The position numbers and the translations under genes are program-made. The notes under the pieces are model-generated. The model made no database searches. It was given only the letters and a program-made list of their open reading frames with translations, and had not been told where the DNA came from. DNA of 58,885 bases from Actinomycetes bacterium (GTDB lineage Bacteria > Actinomycetota > Actinomycetes > Propionibacteriales > Nocardioidaceae), in the NCBI GenBank assembly GCA_023417775.1, contig JAEZEJ010000144.1, forward strand, positions 1-58,885. The letters are read 5' to 3'. Below are positions 38,933 through 47,871 of this stretch, piece after piece; within the stretch, counting starts at the first letter, position 1; the number at the start of each line of letters is the position of its first letter.

Positions 38933-40008
38933 CGGGGATCGACCTCCGAAAGTGCGGTGTAGAAAGCGTTCATCTCCTCGGGTGTGCCGACCGAGACGCG
39001 CAGCCAACCCTCGGGACCAGTCTCCCGGATCAGCACGCCGCGGTCCACGAGACCCTGCCATACGGCGTGCCGATCGGCGAATCGGCCGAACAGCACGAAG
39101 TTGGCATCGGACTCGGCCACCTCGTAATCGCGGGCGGCCAGCCAGCCGGCGAGGTCGTCTCGGGCGGCGCGCAGGGCGTCGACCTGAGCGAGCAGCTCCT
39201 CCCGGTGACGCAGGGCCGCCGCGGCCACCGCCTGGGTCACCGCCGACAGGTGGTAGGGCAGTCGCACGATGCGCAGGGCGTCGATGAGCGCGGCGTCGGC
39301 GGCCACATAGCCGAGGCGCCCGCCGGCGAGCGCGAAGGCCTTGCTCATGGTGCGGCTCACCAGCAGCCGGGGGTGCCTATCGAGCAGTTCGAGGGCGGTC
39401 GGCGTGCCCGCGCGACGGAACTCGGCATAGGCCTCGTCGACCACCACGACACCCGGCGCGACCGCGAGCACCGACTCGACCGTCGACAGCGGCAGCGCCG
39501 TGCCGGTCGGATTGTTCGGCGAGGTCAGCAGCACCACATCGGGCTGCTCGGCCTCGACGAAGGCCACCGCCCGCCCCGGATCGACCGTGAAGTCCTCCTC
39601 GCGCTGCGCCGCCACCCAGCGCGTGTGGGTGTCGCGGGCGTACTCGGGGTACATCGAATAGGTCGGCGCGAACGAGACCACCGTGCGACCGGGACCGCCG
39701 AAGGCCTGCAGGATCTGCAGCATGATCTCGTTCGAGCCATTGGCCGCCCAGACGCGGTCGGCGGTCAGACCGTGGCCGAGATAGGTCGCGAGCCCTTCGC
39801 GAAGCTCGGTGGCCTCACGATCGGGGTAGCGGTTCAGCCCCAGCACCGCCTCGCGCACCGAGGCCGCGATGTCGTCGGCGATCGCGGGACTCGGCGCATA
39901 GGGGTTCTCGTTGACGTTGAGCATGATGACATCGCTCAGCTGCGGCGCGCCATAGGGCTCATAGGGGCGCAGATCCTCGCGGATCGGCACCCAGGAGGGC
40001 AGCGCCAT
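38929..40008 (-). CDS. hisC: histidinol-phosphate aminotransferase
   Basis: A 359-residue fold-type I PLP aminotransferase. The PLP lysine is in SRTMSKAFALAGGRLGY near residue 222, preceded by NNPTGT and VVVDEAYAEF. It converts imidazole acetol phosphate to histidinol phosphate. The N-terminus has LRPYEPYGAPQL and NVNENPYAPSP, typical of HisC. It starts one base before the hisD stop region and overlaps hisB by GTGA. Confidence 0.95.
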   Translation of the reverse strand: MALPSWVPIREDLRPYEPYGAPQLSDVIMLNVNENPYAPSPAIADDIAASVREAVLGLNRYPDREATELREGLATYLGHGLTADRVWAANGSNEIMLQILQAFGGPGRTVVSFAPTYSMYPEYARDTHTRWVAAQREEDFTVDPGRAVAFVEAEQPDVVLLTSPNNPTGTALPLSTVESVLAVAPGVVVVDEAYAEFRRAGTPTALELLDRHPRLLVSRTMSKAFALAGGRLGYVAADAALIDALRIVRLPYHLSAVTQAVAAAALRHREELLAQVDALRAARDDLAGWLAARDYEVAESDANFVLFGRFADRHAVWQGLVDRGVLIRETGPEGWLRVSVGTPEEMNAFYTALSEVDPR

Positions 40009-40009
40009 G

Positions 40010-41317
40010 TCAGCGCTCCCCGCGGATCGTCACGGCGGCGCCGTGCGAGGGCAGGTCCTCGGCCTCGGCGAGGGTGACGACCTTCGCGCCCACCTCGTCG
40101 AGCGCCGCGGCGCTGTAGGTGACCACGTGCATGTTCTTGCAGAAGGCCCGCACCGACAGTCCCGAGGAGTGGCAGGCGCAACCCGCCGTCGGCAGGACGT
40201 GATTGGATCCCGCGGCGTAGTCCCCGAGCGAGACCGGTGTGAAATCGCCGACGAAGACCGCTCCGGCGTTGACGATGCGCGCGGCGACCGCCTCGGCCTC
40301 ACGCGTCTGGATCTCCAGGTGCTCGGCGGCGTAGGCATTGGCGACGTCGATCGCCTGGTCGACATCGCGCACCAGGACGGTGGCCGACTGGCGGCCGGCG
40401 AGTGCCGTGGAGATGCGCTGGCTGTGCTTGGCGGTCGGCACCTGCCGGGTCAGCTCCTCGTCGACGGCCGCGGCGAGCTCATCGCTGGCGGTGATGAGCA
40501 CACTGGCGGCCAGCGGGTCGTGCTCGGCCTGGCTGATCAGGTCGGCCGCGACATAGGAGGCATTCGCGGAGTCGTCCGCGATGATGGCGATCTCCGTCGG
40601 TCCGGCCTCCGCATCGATCGCGACGACGCCCTGCAGGTACCGCTTGGCGGCCGCCACGAAGATATTGCCCGGTCCGGTCACCAGATCCACGCTCGCGCAG
40701 TCCTCGGTGCCGTAGGCGAACATCGCCAGCGCCTGCGCACCGCCGGCCGCATAGACCTCGTCGATCCCCAGCAATGCGCAGGCGGCGAGGATCGTGGGAT
40801 GCGGCAGCCCGCCGAACTCGGCCTGGGGCGGGCTCGCGAGGGCGATCCCGGGCACGCCGGCGACCTGGGCGGGAACGGCGTTCATGACGACGGTGCTGAC
40901 GAGCGGGGCCAGACCACCGGGGACGTAGAGGCCGACCCGTTGCATCGGCACGATGCGCCGCTCGACCCTGGCACCGGCGGACACAGCCGTGGTGACGGAC
41001 CGCTCCAGCTCCGCCTCGCAGGTGACCCGCAGCCGGGCGATCGACTCCTCCAGGCCGGCGCGGATCGCCGGGTCGAGATCGGCCAGCGCGCGCTCCAACG
41101 CCTCGGACGGCACCCGCAGTTGCGCCGGGCGCACCCGGTCGAACCTCTCCCCCGCGTCGAGCACCGCGACCGAGCCGCGCTCGCGTACATCGGTGCAGAT
41201 GGGGGCGACGGCGGCCAGTGCATGCTCGACATCGACCTCGGCGCGCGGCACCGCGTGACGGTACTCGCTCGCGGTCGAGGGGTCGACAGAGCGCAGGTCC
41301 AGACGTCGAAGGTTCAC
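40010..41317 (-). CDS. hisD: histidinol dehydrogenase
   Basis: A 435-residue zinc enzyme that oxidises histidinol to histidine in two NAD-dependent steps. Recognisable blocks are GLYVPGGLAPLVSTVVMNAVPAQVAGV, DLVTGPGNIFVAAAKRYLQGVVAIDAEAGPTE, the catalytic EHLEIQ region (AYAAEHLE) and the C-terminal GDYAAGSNHVLPTAG. It heads the hisD-C-B-H run and diverges from the YbaK-type gene over a 38-bp gap that must contain both promoters. Confidence 0.97.
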   Translation of the reverse strand: MNLRRLDLRSVDPSTASEYRHAVPRAEVDVEHALAAVAPICTDVRERGSVAVLDAGERFDRVRPAQLRVPSEALERALADLDPAIRAGLEESIARLRVTCEAELERSVTTAVSAGARVERRIVPMQRVGLYVPGGLAPLVSTVVMNAVPAQVAGVPGIALASPPQAEFGGLPHPTILAACALLGIDEVYAAGGAQALAMFAYGTEDCASVDLVTGPGNIFVAAAKRYLQGVVAIDAEAGPTEIAIIADDSANASYVAADLISQAEHDPLAASVLITASDELAAAVDEELTRQVPTAKHSQRISTALAGRQSATVLVRDVDQAIDVANAYAAEHLEIQTREAEAVAARIVNAGAVFVGDFTPVSLGDYAAGSNHVLPTAGCACHSSGLSVRAFCKNMHVVTYSAAALDEVGAKVVTLAEAEDLPSHGAAVTIRGER

Positions 41318-41355
41318 GACAGAAGTCTACGGAGCCACGACGATAGGCTGAGCGC

Positions 41356-41847
41356 GTGGGCAGGAGAAGCGCGGGCGGAGACGCCACACCCGCATTCGCG
41401 GCATTGCGACGGGCCGGGGTCAGCTCCACCGCGCACTCCTATGAGCACGATCCGCGGGCCGAGTCCTTCGGCCTCGAGGGGGCCGAGGCGCTCGGGCTCG
41501 ATCCGGGCCGCGTGTTCAAGACCCTGGTGATCGACACCGGCGGGACGCTCGCCGTGGCGGTGATCCCGGTGTCGGCTCGTCTCGATCTCAAGGCCGGCGC
41601 GGCAGCGCTGGGAGCGAAGCGGGCAACGATGGCCGATCCCCAGGCCGCGCAACGCGCGACCGGCTACGTGGTGGGAGGCATCTCGCCCTTCGGGCAGCGC
41701 ACCCGCCTGCGCACGGTCGTGGACGTCAGCGTCTCGCGATGGCCGACGATCTTCGTCTCGGGAGGACGCCGCGGTCTCGAGGCCGAGGTGTCAGCCACCG
41801 ACCTGATCGACCTCACCGACGCCGTGGTCGCCGCGATCGCCCGCTGA
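41356..41847 (+). CDS. ybaK: YbaK/EbsC-type Cys-tRNA deacylase
   Basis: A 163-residue YbaK-domain protein that hydrolyses Cys-tRNA(Pro) made by mistake by prolyl-tRNA synthetase. The family lysine lies in RVFKTLVIDT near residue 54, and GGISPFGQRTRLRTVVD near 107 is the conserved substrate region. The start is GTG at 41356 without a strong ribosome site. It diverges from hisD. Its 3' end overlaps the 3' end of the convergent DUF2567 gene by 57 bp. Confidence 0.9.
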   Translation: MGRRSAGGDATPAFAALRRAGVSSTAHSYEHDPRAESFGLEGAEALGLDPGRVFKTLVIDTGGTLAVAVIPVSARLDLKAGAAALGAKRATMADPQAAQRATGYVVGGISPFGQRTRLRTVVDVSVSRWPTIFVSGGRRGLEAEVSATDLIDLTDAVVAAIAR

Positions 41848-42330
41848 CGCGACCGGTTCGGCCGGGCGGACGTAAACCGAGGCCGCCAGCCCGAACAGCC
41901 CTCCGATCACCCAGGACAGCATCGGAGAGAAGGCGTCGAGGGTGAGCCGCATCGGCACCCGGTCCCCCACCTGCAGTCCGGTCGCCGCCGCGGGGTCCGA
42001 GGGCCCGAAGGCCAGCCCCACACGAGAGCACAGCAGCGCGGCGACCAGACCGGCCACGACGGCGAGCGGTACCAGCAGCCATCCGTCGGCGGTCCGCAGT
42101 CGCTCGAGCGTCCAGCCGCCCACGAGACCGACGAGGAGACCGATCACCACGAACCAGCCGACGACACCGAACTGGTGCCCGGCCGCGGTCTCGTCGAGGA
42201 CGAGGCCCTGCTCGGTGTACTGCCACTGCGCGGGCTCGGCGACCAGGATCCACACGAATCCTGCGACCACGCCCACGAGCGCCGCGACGACGAGCGTCAT
42301 GAGCACGGCAGTGAGCCGCGTCCGGCTCAC
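41791..42330 (-). CDS. DUF2567 membrane protein
   Basis: A 179-residue protein with four predicted membrane segments (about 8-28, 58-78, 85-105 and 135-155). The pattern EPAQWQYTEQGLVLDETAAGHQFGVVGWFVVIG is that of DUF2567, an actinobacterial family of unknown function. The GTG at 42330 is chosen because it overlaps the dnaE stop as GTGA; a GTG 9 nt earlier is possible. The last 19 codons lie over the end of the YbaK-type gene on the other strand. Confidence 0.8.
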   Translation of the reverse strand: MSRTRLTAVLMTLVVAALVGVVAGFVWILVAEPAQWQYTEQGLVLDETAAGHQFGVVGWFVVIGLLVGLVGGWTLERLRTADGWLLVPLAVVAGLVAALLCSRVGLAFGPSDPAAATGLQVGDRVPMRLTLDAFSPMLSWVIGGLFGLAASVYVRPAEPVASAGDRGDHGVGEVDQVGG

Positions 42331-45300
42331 CCGAGGCACCCGGGACCGAGGAGTTCCTTGAGATCGGCGAACAGCGCCGAACTGGTCGACACGCGCAGGG
42401 AGGTGTCCAATCGCATGGTCTTGACGGTGTCACGACCCGCCAAGCGCAGGTAGACCTCCGTCACCCCCGGGTGGGACGCCAGGACGCTCTTGAAGGACGA
42501 GACCGTCTCCGGCGTGCAGAGCCCCACCGGCATCGTCACCGTGAGCGGAGCATCGGTGCGACCCTGGGTCATCGATGGCCGGGTGATCTCCTGGGCGGAC
42601 AGGTCGATACCGTCGTCGCTGCGCCGCAGCCGGGCCTTGACCACGACGACCGAGTCCGGCACCAGCACCGGAGCCGCGAGATTGTAGGCCGCCGGGAAGA
42701 CCATGACATCGACCGAGCCCTCGAGGTCCTCGATCGTGACCGAGGCCCAGGTGTCGCCCTTCTTGGACAGCCGGCGCTGCACATTGGTGATGAGTCCGCA
42801 GATCTTGACCGAGGTGCCGTCGGGGCGTTCGGTGTCCTCGATGAGATCGCCGACCGAGACATCGCTGCTGGCCCGCAGCACATGCTCCAGCCCGGCCAGC
42901 GGGTGATCGGACACGTACAGACCGAGCATGTCCCGCTCGAAGCTCAGCAGCTGGGTCTTGTCCCACTCGCCGACATCGGGCAGCACCACGCTGACGACCT
43001 TCTGGTCGTCCTCGCCGCCGCCGAAGAGCGAGTCCTGGAACTCCGAGCCCTTCTTGAGCGCGGCATAGCTGTCGACCGCTTCCTCCGCGACCGCGTTCAG
43101 AGCGCGGCGACGATGCCCGAGGGAGTCGAACGCACCGGCCTTGATCAGCGAGTCGACGAGCCTCTTGTTGCAGACCGGTCCCGGCACCTTGTCCAGGAAG
43201 TCCGTGAAGCTCGTGTAGTGGCCCTTCTCCTCGCGCGCCTGCACCATCAGATTGACGACATTGGTGCCCACATTGCGCACGGCCGTCAGGCCGAAGCGGA
43301 TATCGGTGCCGACCGTGGTGAAGTTCTGGTACGACTCGTTGACATCCGGGGGCAGCACCTTGATGCCGAGCCGACGGCACTCGCCGAGGTAGATGGCCGA
43401 CTTGTCCTTATCGCCCTTGACGCTGGTCAGCAGCGCGGCCATGTACTCGGCCGGATAGTGCGCCTTGAGGTAGGCGGTCCAGTAGGACACCACTCCATAG
43501 GCCGCCGAGTGCGCCTTGTTGAAGGCGTAGTCCGCGAAGGGCACGAGGATGTCCCAGAGGGTCTTGATGGCATCGCCGGAGAAGCCATTGGACTTCATCC
43601 CGGCCTCGAAGCCCTCGAACTCCTTCTCCAGGACCTCGCGCTTCTTCTTGCCCATCGCCCGGCGCAGATTGTCGGCTTGTCCGAGCGTCTGCCCGGCCAG
43701 CTCCTGGGCGATGCTCATGACCTGCTCCTGATACACGATCAGGCCGTAGGTCGTGCCGAGGATCGGCTTCAAGGCCTCGGTGAGCTCGGGGTGGATGTAG
43801 TCGATCTTCTGCCGGCCGGTCTTGCGCTTGGCGTAGTTGGTGTGGCTGTCGGCGCCCATCGGACCGGGACGGTACAGGGCGATGACAGCCGAGATGTCCT
43901 CGAAGTTGTCCGGCTGCATCATCCGCAGCAGCTGGCGCATCGGCCCGCCGTCGAGCTGGAAGACGCCGAGGGTGTCACCGCGGCCGAGCAGCCGGTAGGT
44001 GTCCGGGTCGTCGAAGGGGATGTCCTCGAGCACCAGCTCGTGATCGCGGTTGGCCTTGATATTGGCCACCGCATCGTCGAGCACCGTGAGATTGCGCAGA
44101 CCGAGGAAGTCCATCTTGACCAGTCCGAGCGACTCGCACATCGGATAGTCGAACTGGGTGATGATCGCGCCGTCCTGCTCGCGCTTCATGATCGGCACGA
44201 TGTCCAGCAACGGCTCGCTGCTCATGATGACGCCGGCCGCGTGGACACCCCACTGGCGGATCTGGCCTTCCAGCCCGAGGGCGACATCGAAGACCTTGCG
44301 GACATCGGGGTCGTTCTGGTGCAGCTCGCGGAAATCCTTGCCGTCGCCATATCGCGAGTGCTTCTCATTGAACAGCTCGGAGAGCGGCACCCCCTTGCCC
44401 ATGACATCGGCGGGCAGGGCCTTGGTGATCCTCTCGCCCATCGCGAAGGGATAGTCCAGCACGCGCGAGGCGTCCTTGATGGCCGCCTTGGCCTTGAGCC
44501 GGCCGAAGGTGGCGATCTGCGCGACCCGGTCCGATCCGTACTCCTCGGTCACGTACTGGATGACCTCGCCACGACGGCGCTCGTCGAAGTCGATGTCGAA
44601 GTCGGGCATCGAGGGGCGCTCGGGGTTGAGGAAGCGCTCGAAGATCAGGCCGTGCTGCAGGGGGCACAGGTCGGTGATCCGCAGCGCATAGGCCGCGATC
44701 GATCCCGCACCGGAGCCTCGGCCGGGGCCGACGCGGATGCCGTTGTCCTTGGCCCACTGGATGAAGTCGGCGACCACCAGGTAGTAGCCGCAGTAGCCCT
44801 TGGTGCGGATGACATCCAGCTCCTTCTCGGTGCGCTGACGCACGTCATCGGAGTAGTCCTCGCCATAGCGGGCCTTGATGCCCTCCCACACCTCGTGGAC
44901 GAACCAGGTCTCCTCGGTGTGGCCCTCGGGCACCTTGGCACGGGCCATGTAGCCGCCGGTGGACTCGGTGAACTCGATATCGCAGCGTTCGGCGATGAGC
45001 AGCGTGTTGTCGCACGCCTCCTTCATGCCGTAGGTGTCCTCCCACACCTCGCGCATCTCGGCGGCCGACTTGATGTAGTAGCCGCCGCCGTCGAACTTCA
45101 GCCGCTTGGGGTCGCTGATGGTCTTGCCGGAGGCGATGCAGATCAGGGCGTCGTGGGCCTCGGCATCGCCGGGGCTGGTGTAGTGCGAGTCATTGGTGGC
45201 CACCGGCGGGATGCCCAGCTCGCGGCCGAGCCGCAGCAGGTCGTCGCGCACGACCTTCTCGATGCCGAGCCCGTGGTCCATGAGCTCGAGGAAGAAGTTC

Positions 45301-45866
45301 TCCTTGCCGAAGATCTCCTGGTACTCCCCCGCCGCCTGCCGGGCCTCCTCGTACTGCCCGAGACGCAACCGGGTCTGCACCTCACCGGAGGGGCATCCGG
45401 TGGTGGCGACGATGCCCGAGGAGTACTGCTCCAGCAGCTCGCGGTCGGCGCGCGGCTTGTAGTAGAAGCCCTCCTGGCTCGACCGCGAGGAGATCCGGAA
45501 GAGATTGTGCATCCCCTCGGTGCTGGTGGCGAGCATCGTCATGTGCGTGTACGCGCCGCCGCCGGCTACGTCATTGCCGTTCTCCTCGGCGGTGTCGCCC
45601 TTGCCCCACCGGACCCGGCGCCGCTCACTGCGATGAGTGCCGGGCGTCAGGTAGGCCTCCATGCCGATGATGGGCTTGACCCCGTGGCTGCGCGCCTTGG
45701 ACCAGAAGTCGTAGGCACCGTGGACATTGCCGTGGTCGGTCATCGCGATCGCCGGCATCCCCAGCTCGGCTGTGCGTTCGAACAGCCCGTCGAGCAACGC
45801 GTGCCCGTCGAGCATCGAGTACTCGGTGTGGACGTGCAGGTGCACAAAGCTCGAGTTGCTCGGCAT
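42327..45866 (-). CDS. dnaE: DNA polymerase III alpha subunit
   Basis: A 1179-residue replicative polymerase. The N-terminal PHP domain starts FVHLHVHTEYSMLDG, with metal-binding TDHGNVHG near residue 44. The polymerase active site includes PDFDIDFDERRRGE near 425 and a second conserved Asp further on. The tandem helix-hairpin-helix and OB-fold regions follow (the latter near 990-1080, VKICGLITNVQRRLSKKGDTWASVTIEDLEGSVDV). Length and start match actinobacterial DnaE1. It lies upstream of DUF2567 with a GTGA overlap and 126 bp downstream of the DrrB-like gene. Confidence 0.97.
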   Translation of the reverse strand: MPSNSSFVHLHVHTEYSMLDGHALLDGLFERTAELGMPAIAMTDHGNVHGAYDFWSKARSHGVKPIIGMEAYLTPGTHRSERRRVRWGKGDTAEENGNDVAGGGAYTHMTMLATSTEGMHNLFRISSRSSQEGFYYKPRADRELLEQYSSGIVATTGCPSGEVQTRLRLGQYEEARQAAGEYQEIFGKENFFLELMDHGLGIEKVVRDDLLRLGRELGIPPVATNDSHYTSPGDAEAHDALICIASGKTISDPKRLKFDGGGYYIKSAAEMREVWEDTYGMKEACDNTLLIAERCDIEFTESTGGYMARAKVPEGHTEETWFVHEVWEGIKARYGEDYSDDVRQRTEKELDVIRTKGYCGYYLVVADFIQWAKDNGIRVGPGRGSGAGSIAAYALRITDLCPLQHGLIFERFLNPERPSMPDFDIDFDERRRGEVIQYVTEEYGSDRVAQIATFGRLKAKAAIKDASRVLDYPFAMGERITKALPADVMGKGVPLSELFNEKHSRYGDGKDFRELHQNDPDVRKVFDVALGLEGQIRQWGVHAAGVIMSSEPLLDIVPIMKREQDGAIITQFDYPMCESLGLVKMDFLGLRNLTVLDDAVANIKANRDHELVLEDIPFDDPDTYRLLGRGDTLGVFQLDGGPMRQLLRMMQPDNFEDISAVIALYRPGPMGADSHTNYAKRKTGRQKIDYIHPELTEALKPILGTTYGLIVYQEQVMSIAQELAGQTLGQADNLRRAMGKKKREVLEKEFEGFEAGMKSNGFSGDAIKTLWDILVPFADYAFNKAHSAAYGVVSYWTAYLKAHYPAEYMAALLTSVKGDKDKSAIYLGECRRLGIKVLPPDVNESYQNFTTVGTDIRFGLTAVRNVGTNVVNLMVQAREEKGHYTSFTDFLDKVPGPVCNKRLVDSLIKAGAFDSLGHRRRALNAVAEEAVDSYAALKKGSEFQDSLFGGGEDDQKVVSVVLPDVGEWDKTQLLSFERDMLGLYVSDHPLAGLEHVLRASSDVSVGDLIEDTERPDGTSVKICGLITNVQRRLSKKGDTWASVTIEDLEGSVDVMVFPAAYNLAAPVLVPDSVVVVKARLRRSDDGIDLSAQEITRPSMTQGRTDAPLTVTMPVGLCTPETVSSFKSVLASHPGVTEVYLRLAGRDTVKTMRLDTSLRVSTSSALFADLKELLGPGCLG

Positions 45867-45969
45867 CGCGGTGGTGGCCTCCAGACATGACGTGGTTCGG
45901 TGCCCACGAGGGCGGCGTCGGGGAAGGCCTTCAGCCTACGCCCACGCCCTCACGGGATCGGCGAGGCGC

Positions 45970-45988
45970 TCCGTGCCCGAGGCACGGA
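45970..45988 (-). terminator. short hairpin after the DrrB-like gene
   Basis: TCCGTGCC (45970-45977) pairs with GGCACGGA (45981-45988) around a 3-nt loop, 4 bp past the permease stop. It is a compact 8-bp stem that could terminate the ABC operon. The remaining space to the dnaE start shows no other gene. Confidence 0.5.
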
Positions 45989-45992
45989 ACGT

Positions 45993-46796
45993 TCACCGGC
46001 TGGTGGTGCGCTGGTACTGGCGTACCGAGAGCGGCACGAAGACCAGCAGGATCAGGGCGATCCAGAGGAGCGTGTAGAGCACCGGATGCTGCATCGACCA
46101 GACATCGGGCACGTCCATCCCCTCGGGGACATTGCCGAACAGCTCACGTACCCCCTGGGTGATCGCCGAGACGGGATTCCACTCCACCACATGGCGCAGG
46201 CCCGCCGGGAAGGACTCGAGCGGCACGAAGGCGTTCGAGACGAAGGTGAGCGGCATGATCACCAGGAACGAGGCGTTGTTGATCACATCGACACTGGGCA
46301 CGATGAGCCCGATGAAGGCCATCACCCAGCTGATCGCATAGGCGAACAACAGCAGCAGCGCGAAGGCGGCGATGGTCTCCAGGACGGATCCATGGGCCCG
46401 CCAGCCGACGAAGAGCCCGGTGATCGCCATCACGGCCAGCGAGACGATGTTGTAGACCACATCGGAGGTCGTCCGGCCGACGAGCACGGCCGACCGGGAC
46501 ATCGGCAGGGAGCGGAAGCGGTCGATGAACCCCTTCTGCATGTCCTCGGCCAGGGCCGCCCCGGAATAGGTCGCCCCGAAGACGACCGTCTGCGCGAAGA
46601 TGCCGCCGATCAGGAACTCCTTGTAGTCCAGGCCGGGTCCGGCATCGATCGCGCCGCCGAAGACATAGGCGAAGAGCAGCACGAACATGATCGGCGACAT
46701 CAGGACGAAGACCATGATCTCCGGCACACGCTTGATCTTGATCAGATTGCGCTTGGCGACGACCCAGCCGTCGGTGGCGACCCGCAGAGGGCTCAT
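45993..46796 (-). CDS. ABC-2 type permease (DrrB-like)
   Basis: A 267-residue membrane protein with six predicted helices and the ABC-2 permease layout. The segment EDMQKGFIDRFRSLPMSRSAVLVGR near residue 84 is the cytoplasmic coupling loop typical of DrrB-type permeases, and NNASFLVIMPLTFVSNAFVPLESFPAGLR near 178-205 is the other conserved stretch. It starts MSPLRVATDGWVVAKRNLIKI at 46796, overlapping the ATPase stop as ATGA. With its partner it should form an exporter, perhaps for lipids or antibiotics; the cargo is unknown. Confidence 0.9.
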   Translation of the reverse strand: MSPLRVATDGWVVAKRNLIKIKRVPEIMVFVLMSPIMFVLLFAYVFGGAIDAGPGLDYKEFLIGGIFAQTVVFGATYSGAALAEDMQKGFIDRFRSLPMSRSAVLVGRTTSDVVYNIVSLAVMAITGLFVGWRAHGSVLETIAAFALLLLFAYAISWVMAFIGLIVPSVDVINNASFLVIMPLTFVSNAFVPLESFPAGLRHVVEWNPVSAITQGVRELFGNVPEGMDVPDVWSMQHPVLYTLLWIALILLVFVPLSVRQYQRTTSR

Positions 46797-47776
46797 CGTG
46801 ACACCTCCTCGGTCTCGGCATCGGCGGACGAGTCGTCGGCCTCGGCGGCGTGACCGGTGAGCTCCAGGAAGACATCGTCGAGGGTGGGCCGGCGCAGGCC
46901 GATGTCGAGCAGGGCGATGTCCGCCTCGTCGAGTCGGTCGAGCAGCGCGCGCAGCTGACCGGCGCCGTCGCCGCTCGCCGCGGCCGAGAGTCCCCGATCG
47001 CGGCTGATGACCTCTCCTGCCGCCACCTCGCCGAGCAGCCGGGCGGCATCGGCCGTACGGGCGGCATCGGCCACGACGAGCTCGATGCGCTCACCGCCGG
47101 TCTGCGATTTGAGCTCATCGGCCGTGCCCTCCGCGATGGCACGGCCCTGGTCGATGACGACGATATTGTCGGCGAGGAGATCGGCCTCCTCGAGGTACTG
47201 GGTGGTGAGCAGCAGTGTCGCGCCGGATCCGACGAGGTCCTGGATGACCTCCCACATCTGCTGCCGGCTCCGCGGATCCAGCCCCGTGGTGGGCTCGTCC
47301 AGGACCAGCACCGGCGGCTCCGCCACCAGCGCCCCCGCGAGGTCCAGACGCCGTCGCATACCCCCGGAATAGGTCTTGGAGGGGCGGTCGGCGGCATCGG
47401 TCAGCCCGAAACGGTCCAGGAGCTCGGTCGCCCGTGCACCCGCCCGCTTGGCGCTCATGCCGTAGAGACGACCGACCATCTGCAGGTTCTCGAAGCCGGT
47501 GAGGTACTCGTCGACCGCGGCGTACTGGCCCGACAGTCCGATCCGGCGGCGGACGCCGTTCGGATCGGCGAGCACGTCCACGCCGGCGACCTCCGCGTCG
47601 CCACCGTCCGGTTTGAGCAGCGTGGTCAAGATGCGCACCGCGGTGGTCTTGCCGGCGCCGTTGGGGCCCAGCAGGCCCAGGACGGTGCCCTGCGGAACCG
47701 TCAGGTCGAGCCCGGACAGTGCCTCGACCTCGCCATATCTCTTGACCAGGCCGCGCGCCTGGATCATCTCGCCCAT
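46793..47776 (-). CDS. ABC transporter ATP-binding protein (DrrA-like)
   Basis: A 327-residue ATPase. Walker A is GPNGAGKTT near residue 37, the signature is YSGGMRRRLDLAGAL, and Walker B is VLVLDEPTTGLDPRSR. The C-terminal extension of about 100 residues after residue 220 ends in RRPTLDDVFLELTGH, the DrrA daunorubicin-resistance domain signature. Its substrate is not evident. No TetR-type regulator lies beside it, unlike many such operons. Confidence 0.92.
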   Translation of the reverse strand: MGEMIQARGLVKRYGEVEALSGLDLTVPQGTVLGLLGPNGAGKTTAVRILTTLLKPDGGDAEVAGVDVLADPNGVRRRIGLSGQYAAVDEYLTGFENLQMVGRLYGMSAKRAGARATELLDRFGLTDAADRPSKTYSGGMRRRLDLAGALVAEPPVLVLDEPTTGLDPRSRQQMWEVIQDLVGSGATLLLTTQYLEEADLLADNIVVIDQGRAIAEGTADELKSQTGGERIELVVADAARTADAARLLGEVAAGEVISRDRGLSAAASGDGAGQLRALLDRLDEADIALLDIGLRRPTLDDVFLELTGHAAEADDSSADAETEEVSR

Positions 47777-47871
47777 CGGGGTCTCCTCGTCGTGACGGCG
47801 GTGCCGTCGATCGACGTCACCTCACCTGGCAACACGCTAGACGGCGGCACCGACAGAATCGACGGTGTACG

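Noticed and set aside
47777..47871. TetR-type operator before the DrrA-like gene
   Set aside because: Only weak, partial dyads such as CCGTCGAT/ATCGACGG were seen and no regulator gene is nearby.
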